In this document: piece by piece, positions 32,956 to 44,100 of the stretch
Layout: each line of letters starts with the position of its first letter
Numbering within the stretch: the stretch's first letter is position 1
NCBI GenBank assembly: GCA_007859745.1
Contig: SMLU01000001.1
Coordinates: 1,798,001 to 1,862,000, forward strand
DNA from: Phycisphaerae bacterium RAS1
GTDB lineage: Bacteria; Planctomycetota; Phycisphaerae; UBA1845; Fen-1342
Length of the DNA stretch: 64,000 nt
Reading direction: 5' to 3'
The notes under the pieces: model-generated
What the model was told of the DNA's origin: nothing
The model's input: the letters and a program-made list of their open reading frames with translations, nothing else
Databases searched by the model: none
Program-made: the position numbers and the translations under genes

Positions 32956-34393
32956 CGACGGCTACATCAACATCCTCGACATCACCGCGTATGTGTACCT
33001 GGTCATGTCGGGCAACGCGGGCGGGTACACGCGCTATGTCTGGGACGCGGAGAACCGGCTGATCGAGGTCCGCCCCGCCGCGGCGGAAGAGGCCCTGGCC
33101 GGCGGCATCACGCGCAGCGAGTATGCGTACGACTATCTTGGCCGCCGCGTCATCAAGCGCGTGTACACGTGGGACGAATCAAACGACGAATGGGATCTGA
33201 CGCTCGACCGCAGGTTCGTCTACGACGGCTGGCTGCTGCTGCTGGAGTTGGACGGCCTCGACGACAACGCGGTCATTCGCAAGTACACGTGGGGCCTTGA
33301 TCTGGCCGGCCTGAATGCTGGTCCGAGCTGCGACCGTCAGCGAGCGGGCGGCATTGGGGGCCTGCTGGCCATCGAACAGGCGAGCGGCGTCCAATCCGGC
33401 TACTCCGGCGGCTACCTGTACTGCTACGACGCCAACGGCAATGTCACGCAGGTACTCGACGCCGACACCGGCGCGATTGCTGTGAAGTACGAGTATGACC
33501 CGTACGGCAACCGCGTCAATGCTGATACTAGTGTGGAACTCGATCAGCCCCTCCGCTTTGAGACGAGATTCCAAGACGCCGAAACGGGACTGGCGTACTG
33601 GTTGCTTCGATACTACCTCCCAATTGCCGGACGTTGGCTAAACCGCGATCCACTGCAAGAAGCTGGCGCGCTGAACCTATATGAGTTCGTGGGAAACGCT
33701 CCGTTGTCCCGGATTGACCCACTCGGCTTGGATTGGTTCTCGGATTTGTCTAACTTCGTTGCGGGAATTGGCGATTCCCTTAGCTTTGGACTGACCAGAG
33801 AAGCCCGCAAGGGTCTGAATTTCATGCTCTTTGGTGAACATCAGGATGCGGGCATTGACCATGAAGGATGGCCCTACCGGCTTGGCGAGGCTACGGAAGT
33901 AGTCGTGGAGATTGCGGTGACCGCCGGTGGCGCAACGCTAAGGCATGTCGCGAAACACACCGTGCGCCATGTTGTGGAGGGCGGTGCACGCGACGCATTT
34001 CGAAAAACGCACAAGCTAGTGGGCGGCATCATTCACCACGTGAATCCGATCATAGGGCATCCGGGCGGCCGACTTGCGCGATTCCCGCTGCCGTTTCGTT
34101 TTGCGGCGCGCGGTTTTTGGAACATGACATGGATTTCCAGTCAGGCGGCTCACATTGCTCAGCACCGCCGTCTCCTTAGGCTCGAGGGATTGGATCGTCT
34201 GCGCGAAAGCTCGATGCTAGTGCGCTGGGCCGCAAATGAGCTCTCGTTCTACGCCGATGCGTGGTTGCGCTGTGAATTCGATAGCATCACAATCACCGTT
34301 GGGATCTTTGGAAGGGTGTCGGAGGAGGGCACACAGTTTGGTTATTCTACGGAGGTATCTGAGACCGTGTATTGGTCCGAGGCAGGCCGATGA
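32477..34393 (+). CDS. RHS/YD-repeat cassette B3 with HNH-like nuclease tip
   Basis: The core starts at the same SPHTAAYNRYGYN border as B2 and includes a dockerin-like pair at 32824-33021. The core end is ETGLAYWLLRYYLPIAGRWLNRDPLQE...IDPLGL, a different variant from B1/B2. The tip, about 220 residues, has an acidic/hydrophobic lead (LSNFVAGIGDSLSFGLTREA) then GGIIHHVNPIIGHPGG, ARFPLPFRFAARGFWNMTW and QAAHIAQHRRL. His-His, a central Asn and a late His in this order fit an HNH-type nuclease fold used by many RHS tips, so DNA or RNA cleavage is inferred. The stop overlaps the next ATG (ATGA). Confidence 0.75.
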   Translation, partial: SPPSPHTAAYNRYGYNDRNELTTAYRYLGDDLEDTDDPVPNEHFKYDYDPIGNRRGSWMGPEGEDPIISTDYGAPSGVANSLNQYDRVSSTAGEGTQAISNWIEHDEDGNLSLKWLVGDMNCDGQVNVLDNNAFTLALSDPPAYAAQFPNCQIINADVNNDGYINILDITAYVYLVMSGNAGGYTRYVWDAENRLIEVRPAAAEEALAGGITRSEYAYDYLGRRVIKRVYTWDESNDEWDLTLDRRFVYDGWLLLLELDGLDDNAVIRKYTWGLDLAGLNAGPSCDRQRAGGIGGLLAIEQASGVQSGYSGGYLYCYDANGNVTQVLDADTGAIAVKYEYDPYGNRVNADTSVELDQPLRFETRFQDAETGLAYWLLRYYLPIAGRWLNRDPLQEAGALNLYEFVGNAPLSRIDPLGLDWFSDLSNFVAGIGDSLSFGLTREARKGLNFMLFGEHQDAGIDHEGWPYRLGEATEVVVEIAVTAGGATLRHVAKHTVRHVVEGGARDAFRKTHKLVGGIIHHVNPIIGHPGGRLARFPLPFRFAARGFWNMTWISSQAAHIAQHRRLLRLEGLDRLRESSMLVRWAANELSFYADAWLRCEFDSITITVGIFGRVSEEGTQFGYSTEVSETVYWSEAGR

Positions 34394-34908
34394 GCATTGG
34401 TATGCTGCTCTTCTATGCGGTGGCATCCATTGCAGCTGTAATTGCCGTGTACTATTCCCGGAAAGTGGGAATGTGCTATGACGCTGAGCCGCCGCGCGCT
34501 CCAGCGGCATCTGACGTCACAGCTGAGGATGTACTTCGGCAGTTCGGAGTACGGGCAAGGACAACGGCTGTGCCGAAGTGTATCGACAAAGTCGACCACC
34601 ACCTTAGGCAGATGATCATGGAGTACGACAGACTGACATTTGATGGGCTGACCAATATCTACGACAGACGGATGGTATTCGAGAGCCCAAGCGATGAGCG
34701 CGTCGTACAGATCGGAACGACTGCGGAGGGATCGCGTGTGTTCGTGCAATGCGATGTAACAGATCCACGAGTGTACGTTGAAGACGTCGATGACTGCCTT
34801 CCCGGCGAACTGCGAGTGTTCGCCGCAAACATCCTAGAGTACGTCTTGCTTTCGTATCATGAACACTTGGACGCAGCGAAACGTGTAAGGGTTCCGCACG
34901 CCGGTTGA
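34390..34908 (+). CDS. Putative immunity protein, N-terminal TM (cassette B3)
   Basis: 172 residues from ATG 34390, overlapping the B3 stop by 4 nt. One hydrophobic segment (MLLFYAVASIAAVIAVYY) is followed by a soluble acidic domain (VTAEDVLRQFGVRART, HHLRQMIMEYDRLTFDGL, YVEDVDDCLPGEL, VLLSYHEHLD). No family recognised. Translational coupling to an HNH-like tip makes an inhibitor role plausible, but a membrane anchor is unexpected for a nuclease inhibitor and leaves doubt. Confidence 0.55.
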   Translation: MSIGMLLFYAVASIAAVIAVYYSRKVGMCYDAEPPRAPAASDVTAEDVLRQFGVRARTTAVPKCIDKVDHHLRQMIMEYDRLTFDGLTNIYDRRMVFESPSDERVVQIGTTAEGSRVFVQCDVTDPRVYVEDVDDCLPGELRVFAANILEYVLLSYHEHLDAAKRVRVPHAG

Positions 34909-34909
34909 G

Positions 34910-35400
34910 AGAAGCGTCTTACTGCGCAAGGCGCGCGGGTTCGGGCAGCATCGCGACCTGCTCACCTCAGTCGAGAACAAGTGGGATCCGTGCGGTACGC
35001 CGGTCGTGAAGTCGAAGTACACATGCACGAACGATCGTTTGGCCCGCCGGACGTCGGTGCTGAACGAAGGTACGGCGTTTTCGCTGCCGTCGCCGCACAC
35101 GGCGGCGTATAATCGGTACGGCTACAACGACCGGAACGAGCTGACGACGGCGTACCGCTATCTCGGCGACGACCTGGAAGACACGGACGACCCCGTGCCC
35201 AACGAGCATTTCAAGTACGATTACGACCCAATTGGCAATCGCCGCGGGTCGTGGATGGGGCCGGAAGGCGAGGATCCGCTGGTCGGCTCGGAATACAATC
35301 CGACCAACGGCCTGAATCAGTACGAGCGCGTCGCGACCGTCTCGGGCATCGAGGAGTCGCCGAGCATTTCGAACTGGATCGGGTACGACGAAGACGGGCG
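34910..35400 (+). pseudogene. RHS cassette B4, 5' part, cut by RAYT element
   Basis: The frame reads SVLLRKARGFGQHRDLLTSVENKWDP, then DRLARRTSVLNEG and the shared SPHTAAYNRYGYN block, to NWIGYDEDGR at about 35400. The 5' border is further upstream than in B2, B3 and B5. The dockerin region and following core are missing; the RAYT element occupies their place. Confidence 0.7.
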
Positions 35401-36144
<744 letters not shown>

Positions 36145-36147
36145 CGC

Positions 36148-36927
36148 CCGACGAGCGGCGAGTTTGGCCAGCCGATGAAGTTCAGCACGCGGCTGTTCGA
36201 TGCGGAGACGGGGTTCGGGGCATGGCTGTACCGGCTCTATTAATATGATCCGAGGACTGGGAGGTGGATTAGTAGGGATCCCGCGGGGGAGTTTCCGGAT
36301 GCGCATCTCAGCGCATACGTGCGCAATAATCCGGGATTCCGAATCGACGCGTTTGGCGCAAGGTCGGTTGGACCGGGTCTCGAGTATGGTCCCTTTGATG
36401 TAATTCAGCTCGCCTGCTGGCACGTCCGGACTCCGTTTTTCGGCAACAGCCTTGGCATTCACTGCGACATCACCTGCTCCACGCCCAGCGTGACACGATA
36501 CGGATGGGGTACTGGACCAGGATCCGGAGAAGGCAGCAACGGCGGGACGTTTCCGCCCGGAACCGGAGGATATCCCGGTTGGGCTCCACATCCTGGGGGA
36601 GACGGGCCAGTGACACCCGAGTTTACCGGCCCGACGGTCATCATGCCCCCCGGAACCTGTCAGTGCATCTGGTCCAAGGGCGCCAAACTAAACGCTATTA
36701 AGGACAAGGCCTATGGCGGTAGCTCCGGAAGCAACTCAAATGCTGCGCTAAACCTCCTGATGGGATGTTGTGGCGTACCAACTGGAGTAGCGTACTCGGG
36801 AACAAGAGCCACGGCGTTCGATACTCCAGTTCAACGCGTTTGCGGGGAGATTTGTACGATATACCGCAGTAGCATAGTCGTGAAGGGTCCCGCATTATGC
36901 CCTCTCAAGTGCGACGATCTCAAATGA
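36148..36927 (+). pseudogene. RHS cassette B4, 3' part with Cys-rich tip
   Basis: After the RAYT element the core resumes at PTSGEFGQPMKFSTRLFDAETG and reaches FGAWLYRLY. A 6-nt insertion then creates a TAA (36241-36243) before YDPRTGRWISRDPAGE. The frame continues open to 36927; an ATG at 36319 could start a 202-residue remnant. The tip is unusual: Gly/Pro-rich with about 10 Cys (DVIQLACWHV, IHCDITC, GTCQCIWSKGAK, MGCCGVP, ALCPLKC). No family recognised. Two lesions make expression as an RHS protein unlikely. Confidence 0.65.
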
Positions 36928-37337
36928 CCACGATGCATGGTTGCCACGCGCGACGCCGTACCGTTGCCTGGTTCGTCGCAGCGGCTTTTTGTGTGGCGTC
37001 GCTTCTCGCGATTATGCACTACCGATTGCTTGCGCACGGACGCGTGACGCCTGCGAGCAGCATTCCCCCGCTGGCTGTAGGAAGCGCATTCGTCGGCATT
37101 CTAGGATCAAGGGCCGTCGGCGTTCGACTGACCATTCTGGCTGCGTTGCTCTTGACACTGGCCTGGATCCTGGGCGGAATGGCTGCATTGGGCAGAAAGT
37201 GGCCAGGACGACTGGTTACGGAGGGCGATGTGGTTGTCAGCGTCATGGGCGGTGCTCTGTTTTGCATTGTGATTGCACTGCTTGGTCGTTTCGTCGTCGG
37301 CATGATCTGCGCGCGCAGGGCCAAGCAAGTGTCGTAG
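36924..37337 (+). CDS. Putative immunity protein, multi-TM (cassette B4)
   Basis: 137 residues from ATG 36924, overlapping the B4 stop (ATGA). Four hydrophobic segments (TVAWFVAAAFCVASLLAI, IPPLAVGSAFVGIL, LTILAALLLTLAWILGGMAAL, VSVMGGALFCIVIALLGRF) leave little soluble part. No zinc ribbon. Its frame is intact although the toxin gene is broken, as expected if immunity is retained. Only about 25 nt separate its stop from the next core copy. Confidence 0.55.
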   Translation: MTTMHGCHARRRTVAWFVAAAFCVASLLAIMHYRLLAHGRVTPASSIPPLAVGSAFVGILGSRAVGVRLTILAALLLTLAWILGGMAALGRKWPGRLVTEGDVVVSVMGGALFCIVIALLGRFVVGMICARRAKQVS

Positions 37338-37363
37338 GCTCAGTTGATGTGATATTCCCAACA

Positions 37364-37521
37364 TCGCCGCACACGGCGGCGTATAATCGGTACGGCTACA
37401 ACGACCGGAACGAGCTGACGACGGCGTACCGCTACCTCGGCGACGACCTGGAAGACACGGACGATCCCGTGCCCAACGAGCATTTCAAGTACGACTACGA
37501 CCCGATCGGCAATCGCCGCGG
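37364..37521 (+). pseudogene. Truncated RHS core copy (module B5)
   Basis: Starts at the same border as B2 and B3 (TCGCCGCACACGGCGGCG) and reads SPHTAAYNRYGYN...YDYDPIGNRRG. Homology ends at about 37521, where the rve-type IS begins; no RHS sequence follows on the other side of the IS. It marks the right end of the RHS locus. Confidence 0.75.
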
Positions 37522-38895
37522 GCGCGCGGGTCCACCAGCGCAGGTCCAAAATGTCGGTGGTCCCTGATTCACGTGTCGGAGTCGCCGTAATCTTGATTGT
37601 CCCACCGCGAACGGGACGATCCGCCGGTGCTGAATCGCTCAGCGCGCGCATCGGCACCTGCCCGTCCGCGCGGCATCCTACTCGAATAGACGGAAATGAG
37701 CACAACTTGGGTTGGAGTCGGCAGCCGCTGGCGCCTCACGCGGCTTCGCGGTGATAGTGCCGCAGCAGCCCGCCGAGGAAGCGCTGGCACTTGATCCGGC
37801 CCAGCCACGGCGCGGGCGTGCTGGGGATTTCCACCGGCGGCCCCGTGGCGGCTTCGGGCAGCGTCCGATTGCCCAGTGACTGATGCGGCCGGTGCTCGTT
37901 GTGGAACCCGACGAAGCTCCGCAGGATGTGATCCAGGTGGGCGAGGCTGAAGCACAGGAAATGGTTCAAGCACTCGCGCTTCAGCGAGCCGATCCAGGAT
38001 TCGATGGACGCGTTTGCGTCCGGCGCCAGCAGGGGCGTCCGCACGCGCCGCACGCCCGCGTTGAAGAACACTCGATCGAAGGCAAACGAGAACTTCGCGT
38101 CGCGATCGTGAAGCACGAAGCGGCACTCGAGTCCGCACTCTTCCAGCCACATTATCGTATTGCGGGCTTGCTGGAGCACCCAGCGTTCATTCGGTTCGTA
38201 CGTCGGCGAGCTCAGATACACACGCCGCGTCCCGACGTGAATGAACGCGAGGCAGAATGCGAGCCGAGTGCCCAGCGGCGTGATCACGCTCTTCGTGAAG
38301 AAATCGCAGGCGACGAGCGTGTCAAGATGCAGACGAATGAACTTTTGCCAGACTGTCTCCTCGGCTCGCCCGCGGCGATTCGGCGACGGCGCCAGACCGG
38401 CGTCCTTCAGGATGCGACGGACGGACGATCGGCCCAGCCGTAGCCGCAGCTTGCGCAGTTCGCCACGGATGCGGCGGTAGCCCCAGCCCGCGTTCTCCTT
38501 CGCCAACCGCTTGACGAGTTCGCACAGGTTTCGGACGAGCTTCGGGCGGCCGACCGGCTTGGGCGTGCGCCCTTCCCGCTGCTCGACGACCCAGCGAGAA
38601 TAGGTTTGCGGCGCGACGATCCCGATCACATCGGCGACGTAGTGGTTGAGTTCCGCGCCGATGGCCAGCAGCCGCAGCCGGTCGTCCGGGCTCGGGATGA
38701 CCCGGTTGCCGCCGAGCTTGCGGCGGAGGATTTCGACCTAGGCCTTCAGGAAGTGGATGCGGGCGTCGCGCCGGGCCGAGGCAGCCTCTTGAAGGAGGTG
38801 CATGAAGACGTAGAACCAGCGGAACATGATCTTTGAACCTCGAAGGACCAGCGTCGGTAGTGCCGAGATGAACAGCTTCCGACATTTTGGACCTG
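37522..38895 (-). mobile_element. rve-type insertion sequence (IS481/IS3-like), decayed
   Basis: A perfect 17-bp inverted repeat CAGGTCCAAAATGTCGG at 37541-37557 (complement at 38879-38895), probably extended outward by imperfect sequence. It encloses one minus-strand transposase pseudogene. Isolated copies of the same end occur at 40116-40159 and 47402 onward, so the element has moved in this genome. No clear target duplication; the right-hand flank is unrelated to RHS, implying deletion after insertion. Confidence 0.7.
37736..38827 (-). pseudogene. Integrase-core transposase with in-frame TAG
   Basis: The full reading frame would start at ATG 38827 (MFRWFYVFMHLLQEAAS), but a TAG at 38740-38738 interrupts codon 30 (FLKA-stop-VEILRRKL). 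Downstream the frame is open: a helix-turn-helix region (WGYRRIRGELRKL), then an rve domain with D in TLVACDFFTKSV, D in FVLHDRDAKFS and E in SIESWIGSLKRECLNHF, and the QSLGNRTLPEA region typical of IS481/IS3-like integrases. An internal start (about 38629) would give 297 residues lacking the N-terminal part. Confidence 0.75.
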
Positions 38896-39060
38896 CACCA
38901 ACGAGCCGACAACCGGCGCCCAGACTCGGGAGCCGGCGTGCGACATCCGGACCGGGGCCCGCGACGGCTGGTCGCGCGCCTCATAACCCCGCCCGACTGA
39001 TTTCGAAGTCTGGTCCCCTCCTCCGATCCGAACCTCGATGGTTCGCTTCGCTCAGGCGGG

Positions 39061-39157
39061 CCGAACCTTAGGGGTTCGGTTCGGTGGAGGGAAACGGACT
39101 CGAAAAAGTCTCTATCAATCCGTAGAGACTTTTTTTTGAGGAGAGTGCGTTTCCCTC
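39061..39157 (+). terminator. Nested palindromes, terminator-like
   Basis: Hairpin CCGAACC-(5)-GGTTCGG at 39061-39079. It is followed by a 71-bp inverted structure with outer arms GAGGGAAACG/CGTTTCCCTC (39087-39096, 39148-39157) and inner arms AAAAAGTCTCT/AGAGACTTTTT with a T run, a strong bidirectional terminator shape. The rest of 38896-39160 shows no gene. It could also be a small non-autonomous element. Confidence 0.45.
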
Positions 39158-39160
39158 TAG

Positions 39161-40087
39161 TTGAAGGGTCGTCGCGAAATCGCGCGGCCCGTGGGCGCCT
39201 TGGTGACCTGCGGCGACCGTGGGCTCATTCGTCGGACGATTCGTTGGAAAGACGCCGGCAGCCTCGCCCCTGGCGAGGCTACGTCCAGCACGCTCCCCCG
39301 TGCTGTTCACATTGGGTCGCCGGAAGTCGGATACGACCAGGAGCCGCTTCTCCGCGGCTCCTGGAGCGCGGACGGGTGCGTTGCGGCCGCGTGGTGCGCG
39401 AGCACGTTTGACATCGTGGTCATCCGGGACCACGCCGTCATCACGCGCGTTTCCGGGCCGACGCTGCCGGGTCACCGGTACATAGCGGTCAGCCCGGACG
39501 GACGATATGTCGTCGGCGCTTATTTCGGCGACGGCGTTGTGTTCGTTTGGGACACGGATTCCGGCCGGCTCATCGCCACGCTTTCGGACGAGCACGAGAT
39601 CGACCGCGTCGCCTATGAGTTCAGCGTCGATGGACGCTGGTTGCTGGGCTCGGGCGTCCGCGGCCACACCATCTGGGAAACAACGGCCTGGCAGGTCGTT
39701 CAACGCAGCGAATTCGCCGACGCGGCGATCGACGGCCGCCGCGCCGGCGAGTTACTGGCCGGGAACACGGGTTTGCTGCGCGAGGGTGCCGGGCGATCGC
39801 TGCGATTGCTCGATGTCGAAACGCTTGAGGAGACCGCGCAATTGCTCCTGCCGGCGTTTCTCAATCAGTCGAGTTGTTTTCGGCCGGCAGGGGGCTGGTC
39901 GGCGCACCCGATCATCGGAAATCGCGGCTTCGTGGTCTGGGATCTCCGGCGCGTTCGCGACCAGCTTGCAGCGCTTGGCCTCGACTGGAGTGCGCCGCCG
40001 CTGCCGCCGCGCCCCGACAACTGGAATCAGCGGATCGAAGTGCACGTTCAAGACGACGCGACGACGCCGCAAGCGACGGCGCGCTGA
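39161..40087 (+). pseudogene. C-terminal WD40-repeat fragment of a Ser/Thr kinase-type protein
   Basis: 308 residues, nominal TTG start. Repeats with GSWSADGCVAA, YIAVSPDGRYVVGAYFGDGVVFVWDTDSGRLIATL and FSVDGRWLLGSGVRG, then the ending FVVWDLRRVRDQLAALGLDWSAPPLPP, which is the standard C-terminus of planctomycete kinases fused to WD40 propellers. No kinase domain precedes it; only about three blades remain, so it is a 5'-deleted remnant. A 22-bp direct repeat (39169-39190 and 40255-40276) brackets it. Confidence 0.65.
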
Positions 40088-40115
40088 GAGATCTGCAACG
40101 TCGACCGTTTGCCCC

Positions 40116-40159
40116 GCGCGGGTCCACGAGCGCGGGTCGAAAATGTCGGCGGCTCCTGA
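40116..40159 (+). repeat. Solo IS end (rve-type element)
   Basis: Matches the left end of the IS at 37522, including GGTC-x-AAAATGTCGG. It stands alone 30 bp after the WD40 fragment. The remaining sequence of 40088-40462 shows no gene. Confidence 0.65.
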
Positions 40160-40462
40160 CTTGGGTGCCTTGGCTGCGGTGTCTTGAGTTGTGTGCCCAA
40201 CAACGTGACGTGTGGCGGGCCTCCCGGCGTTCGGCGATCTCGAGGACGGTTCGCTCGTCGCGAAATCGCGCGGCCCTGGGCCCTCGCGGCTCTCTCGCCA
40301 GTGGACGCCGTGCCTCCCGCTGGCACGCGACGGCGCCCCGGCCTGGCAGGCGACGGGCCATGTCAGACAGCCCGTAACGGACTAACCGGGCCCTCGAGAT
40401 GATGCGACCGCGAGGGCGCTGTGCAACGGCGACTTGCCGGGCCCGGTTTGGCCTCGAACGTG

Positions 40463-41119
40463 CTACTGGCGGGTGCGCAGCGCCCAGCGTGCGGCTGCGC
40501 AGACGCCGGCGGACACGGCTACCAGGATCGACAGCAGCTCTCCCGTCAGCGCCGAGCGCGGCCGCGATGACGAGGCGCCGGACTTTTTGACGTGCTTCTC
40601 AATCGTCGGCTTCAGCCGCGCGCCCTGCAGGTCTGTGTGCACGGCGAGCACCTGCTGCGTGTCGGCGTCGACCAGGAAGAGCGCCGGCAGCGCCGCCGCC
40701 TGGAGCACAACGCCATACTTCTGGCCGATGCCGCCGTTCGCGTCGTACACGTTCTCCCACGTGATGCGTTGTGCTGCACAATAGTCTGTGAGTTGCTGCT
40801 GCTGCGGCGGCTGTTTGTGCTTTACGACGACGCCCAGTACGTCAAATCCGCGTGCCTGGTAGGCCTGCACCGCATCCACCTGAACCTTGGATTCGACGTC
40901 ACAGTTGGGAAAACCCGGCGCCCAGAAACTGATCAATACGATCTTGCCCCGATATCCGTCTGGAAAGCTGACGAGCCTATTGTTGATCGAGTTCAGCGCG
41001 ATGGGCGGGGCGGTCGACCCGATGCTGACGGGGGATGTCTGGGCGCTGCAGGGCGTCGCCAGGCTGAGAACGCCCGGGAGCAGCACTAACGCCAGGGCAA
41101 GTTGCGGCGAATGGGGCAT
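40463..41119 (-). CDS. TlpA/AhpC-like thioredoxin-fold exported protein, atypical active site
   Basis: 218 residues. A signal peptide (LALALVLLPGVLSLATPCSAQ), a thioredoxin-like domain (IGSTAPPIALNSINNRLVSF, GKIVLISFWAPGFPNC, VLGVVVKHKQPPQ, ALPALFLVDADTQQVLAVH), and a C-terminal hydrophobic anchor (LLSILVAVSAGVCAAARW). The usual C-x-x-C is replaced by a motif with one Cys (W-A-P-G-F-P-N-C). A cis-Pro equivalent is present in LPALFL. It is the last gene of the operon starting at 47396, 14 nt after the kinase. Redox function is uncertain. Confidence 0.7.
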   Translation of the reverse strand: MPHSPQLALALVLLPGVLSLATPCSAQTSPVSIGSTAPPIALNSINNRLVSFPDGYRGKIVLISFWAPGFPNCDVESKVQVDAVQAYQARGFDVLGVVVKHKQPPQQQQLTDYCAAQRITWENVYDANGGIGQKYGVVLQAAALPALFLVDADTQQVLAVHTDLQGARLKPTIEKHVKKSGASSSRPRSALTGELLSILVAVSAGVCAAARWALRTRQ

Positions 41120-41133
41120 GCGTTGGCCGGCGG

Positions 41134-44100
41134 CTATTGCCAGGTGGATTGTACCAGCGTCGCGACACCGTTCGTCAGCCGCAGCGTGATCTTCTGGCTG
41201 GCGCCCGAAGTGATCTGCCCCTGCCGTTCAAAGGTATAGTTTGCGACGGCGACGAGGTAGTGAAACGCGCAATAGGCGACGGCGCGCGTACGGGCGACGT
41301 TCAGGTCGAGTTCGTACACGCCGTCCGGCAGCGGCTGCTTCGCCGGAACGACGAGCCGCTCAAAGCCGCGCGTCGACGCGGCGTGCCCGAACGGTCGAAA
41401 CACGCCCGTGGATGATCGCAGCGAGATATCGACGTCCACCGGACTCGACCCGTCGCGCCAACCGACCTGGATTTCCGCCGCGTGCCGCCCGGTCAGGCCG
41501 CCGAAGCGCGGATCGGAAGCCGTGAGCCAGTCGTTATAGACGCAGCGTGCATCGCCGTTCAGGTAGTCGACGGCGACGAAACGATAATCGCCCGGTTGTA
41601 ACATTTCGGTGATTGAAAACTGGTAGCCGGGCAGCACGAGTTCATGCGTGACGTTGACCGGGTTGACATCGCGCCGCCTGCCGACTCTCACCGTGAAGAA
41701 ATGCAATCCATCGCGGAGCAGCCCGACCGGCAGCGCCGAGCGCTCGAAACCCTTCGGCACGAAGCCCATTTTGGTTGTCTGGTTCTTCTGCGCGCCGGGC
41801 AGAAGCCACTCCAGGTCAACGTGCGCGTTCTGCGTCGCGTCCCAGGAGGCCCGTGCAGTCGCCTCGTCCAGTGCGGCAACCGCGGGCGCCCCGCGCGGCT
41901 GCTCGCGTGCGCGATCCGGCGGAGGAACAACCACGGGCGGCGGAGCGGCGGCCCGCGACGAACTCGGACGCGGCCGGCCGTTCTGCCAGTTCTCGTTGAT
42001 GGACTTCACCGCATGGTCACGCGCGGCGCGCAGCAGCGGCTGGAACTTTTCGGGCGGAAGCTGTTGCCCATTCGTGACCTTGACCGGGTCTTCGTCAATC
42101 TGCGCGCCGGTGATGACCATGTTTCCGATCGAGAACCCGTTGCTCGGATCGACAATGTCCATCTCCACGCGGCGCGTCCACTTGAACCAGTTGGCTTCGG
42201 CTCCCGCCCCCGGACCGGTCATCTGCGCCGTCGCCGTTGCGAAGACCAGCACATCGCATTGCAGCCGCCGGGCCTCGGACTTCATGTGCCCGAGGTCGTG
42301 CACGAGCTGCGCGTCGGCCGCCAGCAGCCGCGCGCGACGATCCTTCGATTGCTCAAACAGCGAGCGCAGCTCCGTCTGCAATGAACCGGGCAGTGCCGGC
42401 GTTTGCGGGTCGGCGTCGAGGTCCTCAAATACCACGATCAGTGTCTGCGGATCGTCCAGCAGAACGGGCGCAGGATACGGCGGGATGACGTGCGCGAAAT
42501 CAACATGCACCGGCACCGTTGCGCTCTGTCCGGAGTTTCTGACGAGGACCGTCGTCGATCCGCTGTTCCTCGCAGTCACTACCCCTTCATCGTCTACAGA
42601 AACGATATTGGCGTCGCTGACCTCATACGTGGTTCCAGAAGCCTTCCCGACGACCTCATCCAGCCGGCCTGTAGAGTAGACTTTCCTGACCGTCAGTGCC
42701 TGGCTCGCACCGCTCGCCGTCAGCGCCAACGAAGCCGGCGTGACCTGCAGCCCCGGCAGTTGCTCGACGACCGGCGTCGGCGGCTTCGGCCCGGTCGTGT
42801 CTCCACCCGGACCCCAGCGATCCCATGCATACCACGCGCCCGCCGCAGTCACCAGCAGGAGCAGCGGAATCAGGGCCGCGGGCGCGCGGCGCTTCGCCGC
42901 CGGATGCGGCGCGGCGCCGGATGCGTCGCGCCGAGTCTGCATCGGCGTCACAGGAGGCGGCTGCGCCGGGGCGATCGGCCCGCCGCTCGAGAAGTCGCCG
43001 CCCGTTTTCGGCGTCGCCCCGAGAAAGCAGCGCAGGTCCGCCGCGAGCGCCTGTGCGTTGGCGTAGCGCTTCGACGGATCCTTCTGCAGCGCACACATGC
43101 AGATGCGCTCGAGCTCCGGCGGCACCTCCGCCACGCGCGTGCGCGGCGCGGGCGGGTCTTCGTCGCGGATGCGGCGGGCGACATCGGCATAGTGCTGCCC
43201 GGGAAAGGCGCGTTCGTACGTCAGCAGTTCATAGAGGGCGGCCCCGAGCGAGAAGATGTCGGTCTGCGGGCTGGCCTCCTGTCCGGCTAATTGCTCCGGA
43301 CTGGTGTAACACATCGTCCCGACGAACGAGCCTTCGAGCGACACGCCCGGGTCCGCCAACTGCTTCGAGAGCCCGAAGTCGGTCAGGTAGGGTCGGCCGT
43401 CCTCGTCCAGCATGATGTTGGCCGGCTTGATGTCGCGATGGACCAGCCCGCGCTCGTGCGCATAGTGCAGCGCATCGGCTATCTGCGTCATCCACTCGGC
43501 GATCTGACGGTAGTACGAGTCCTGTCGGAAGCCCGGACAGCGGCTGCGCAGCGTTTCCGGCGACATGCGCTCCGGCCGCGACTCGCGGAACTGGTCGTGA
43601 ATCAGCGACGAGAACGTCGGGCCGTTCACGAACGTCATGGCATAATAGGCGAGGCGGTTTCGACGACCGTACTTGTAGACTTCGACGATGTTCGGGTGGT
43701 GCAGGCTGGCCGCCAGGCGCGCCTCGCGCTCAAAGCGCGCCGCGTGTACCGGGCTGCCGTGCAGATCAGGGCGATCCAGCACCTTGATCGCCACGACGCG
43801 ATCCAGCGAGCGCTGCCGCGCGCGGAATACGCTCGCCTGCCCGCCGCCCCCGACATAATCGTTCATCTCAAAGTCTTCATCGCCGATGTCGGGCGGCTCG
43901 ACCGCGCCGGTCGGGCCGGAGAGCGCGTCGCCGGCCGCGGCCTGATGGTTCCAGTTCATCGTGCCCGTGTGAACGGCGCTGGAGCCGGGCCCCGGCCGCG
44001 GCGCGGCCAGCACGTCCGACGGGTCCACCAGCGGCCCGGGCGACGTGATCGTGGCGTCGATCCCCATTCCCGCCAAGCGCGCCCCGCCGCTGGAGTCGGG

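Noticed and set aside
12698-33021. Dockerin pairs as evidence of a cellulosome
   Set aside because: No cohesin, scaffoldin or glycoside hydrolase in the window; such tails are frequent on planctomycete surface proteins.
40463-41119. Classical TlpA disulfide reductase
   Set aside because: The C-x-x-C is absent (only one Cys in W-A-P-G-F-P-N-C), so a standard redox function is not claimed.
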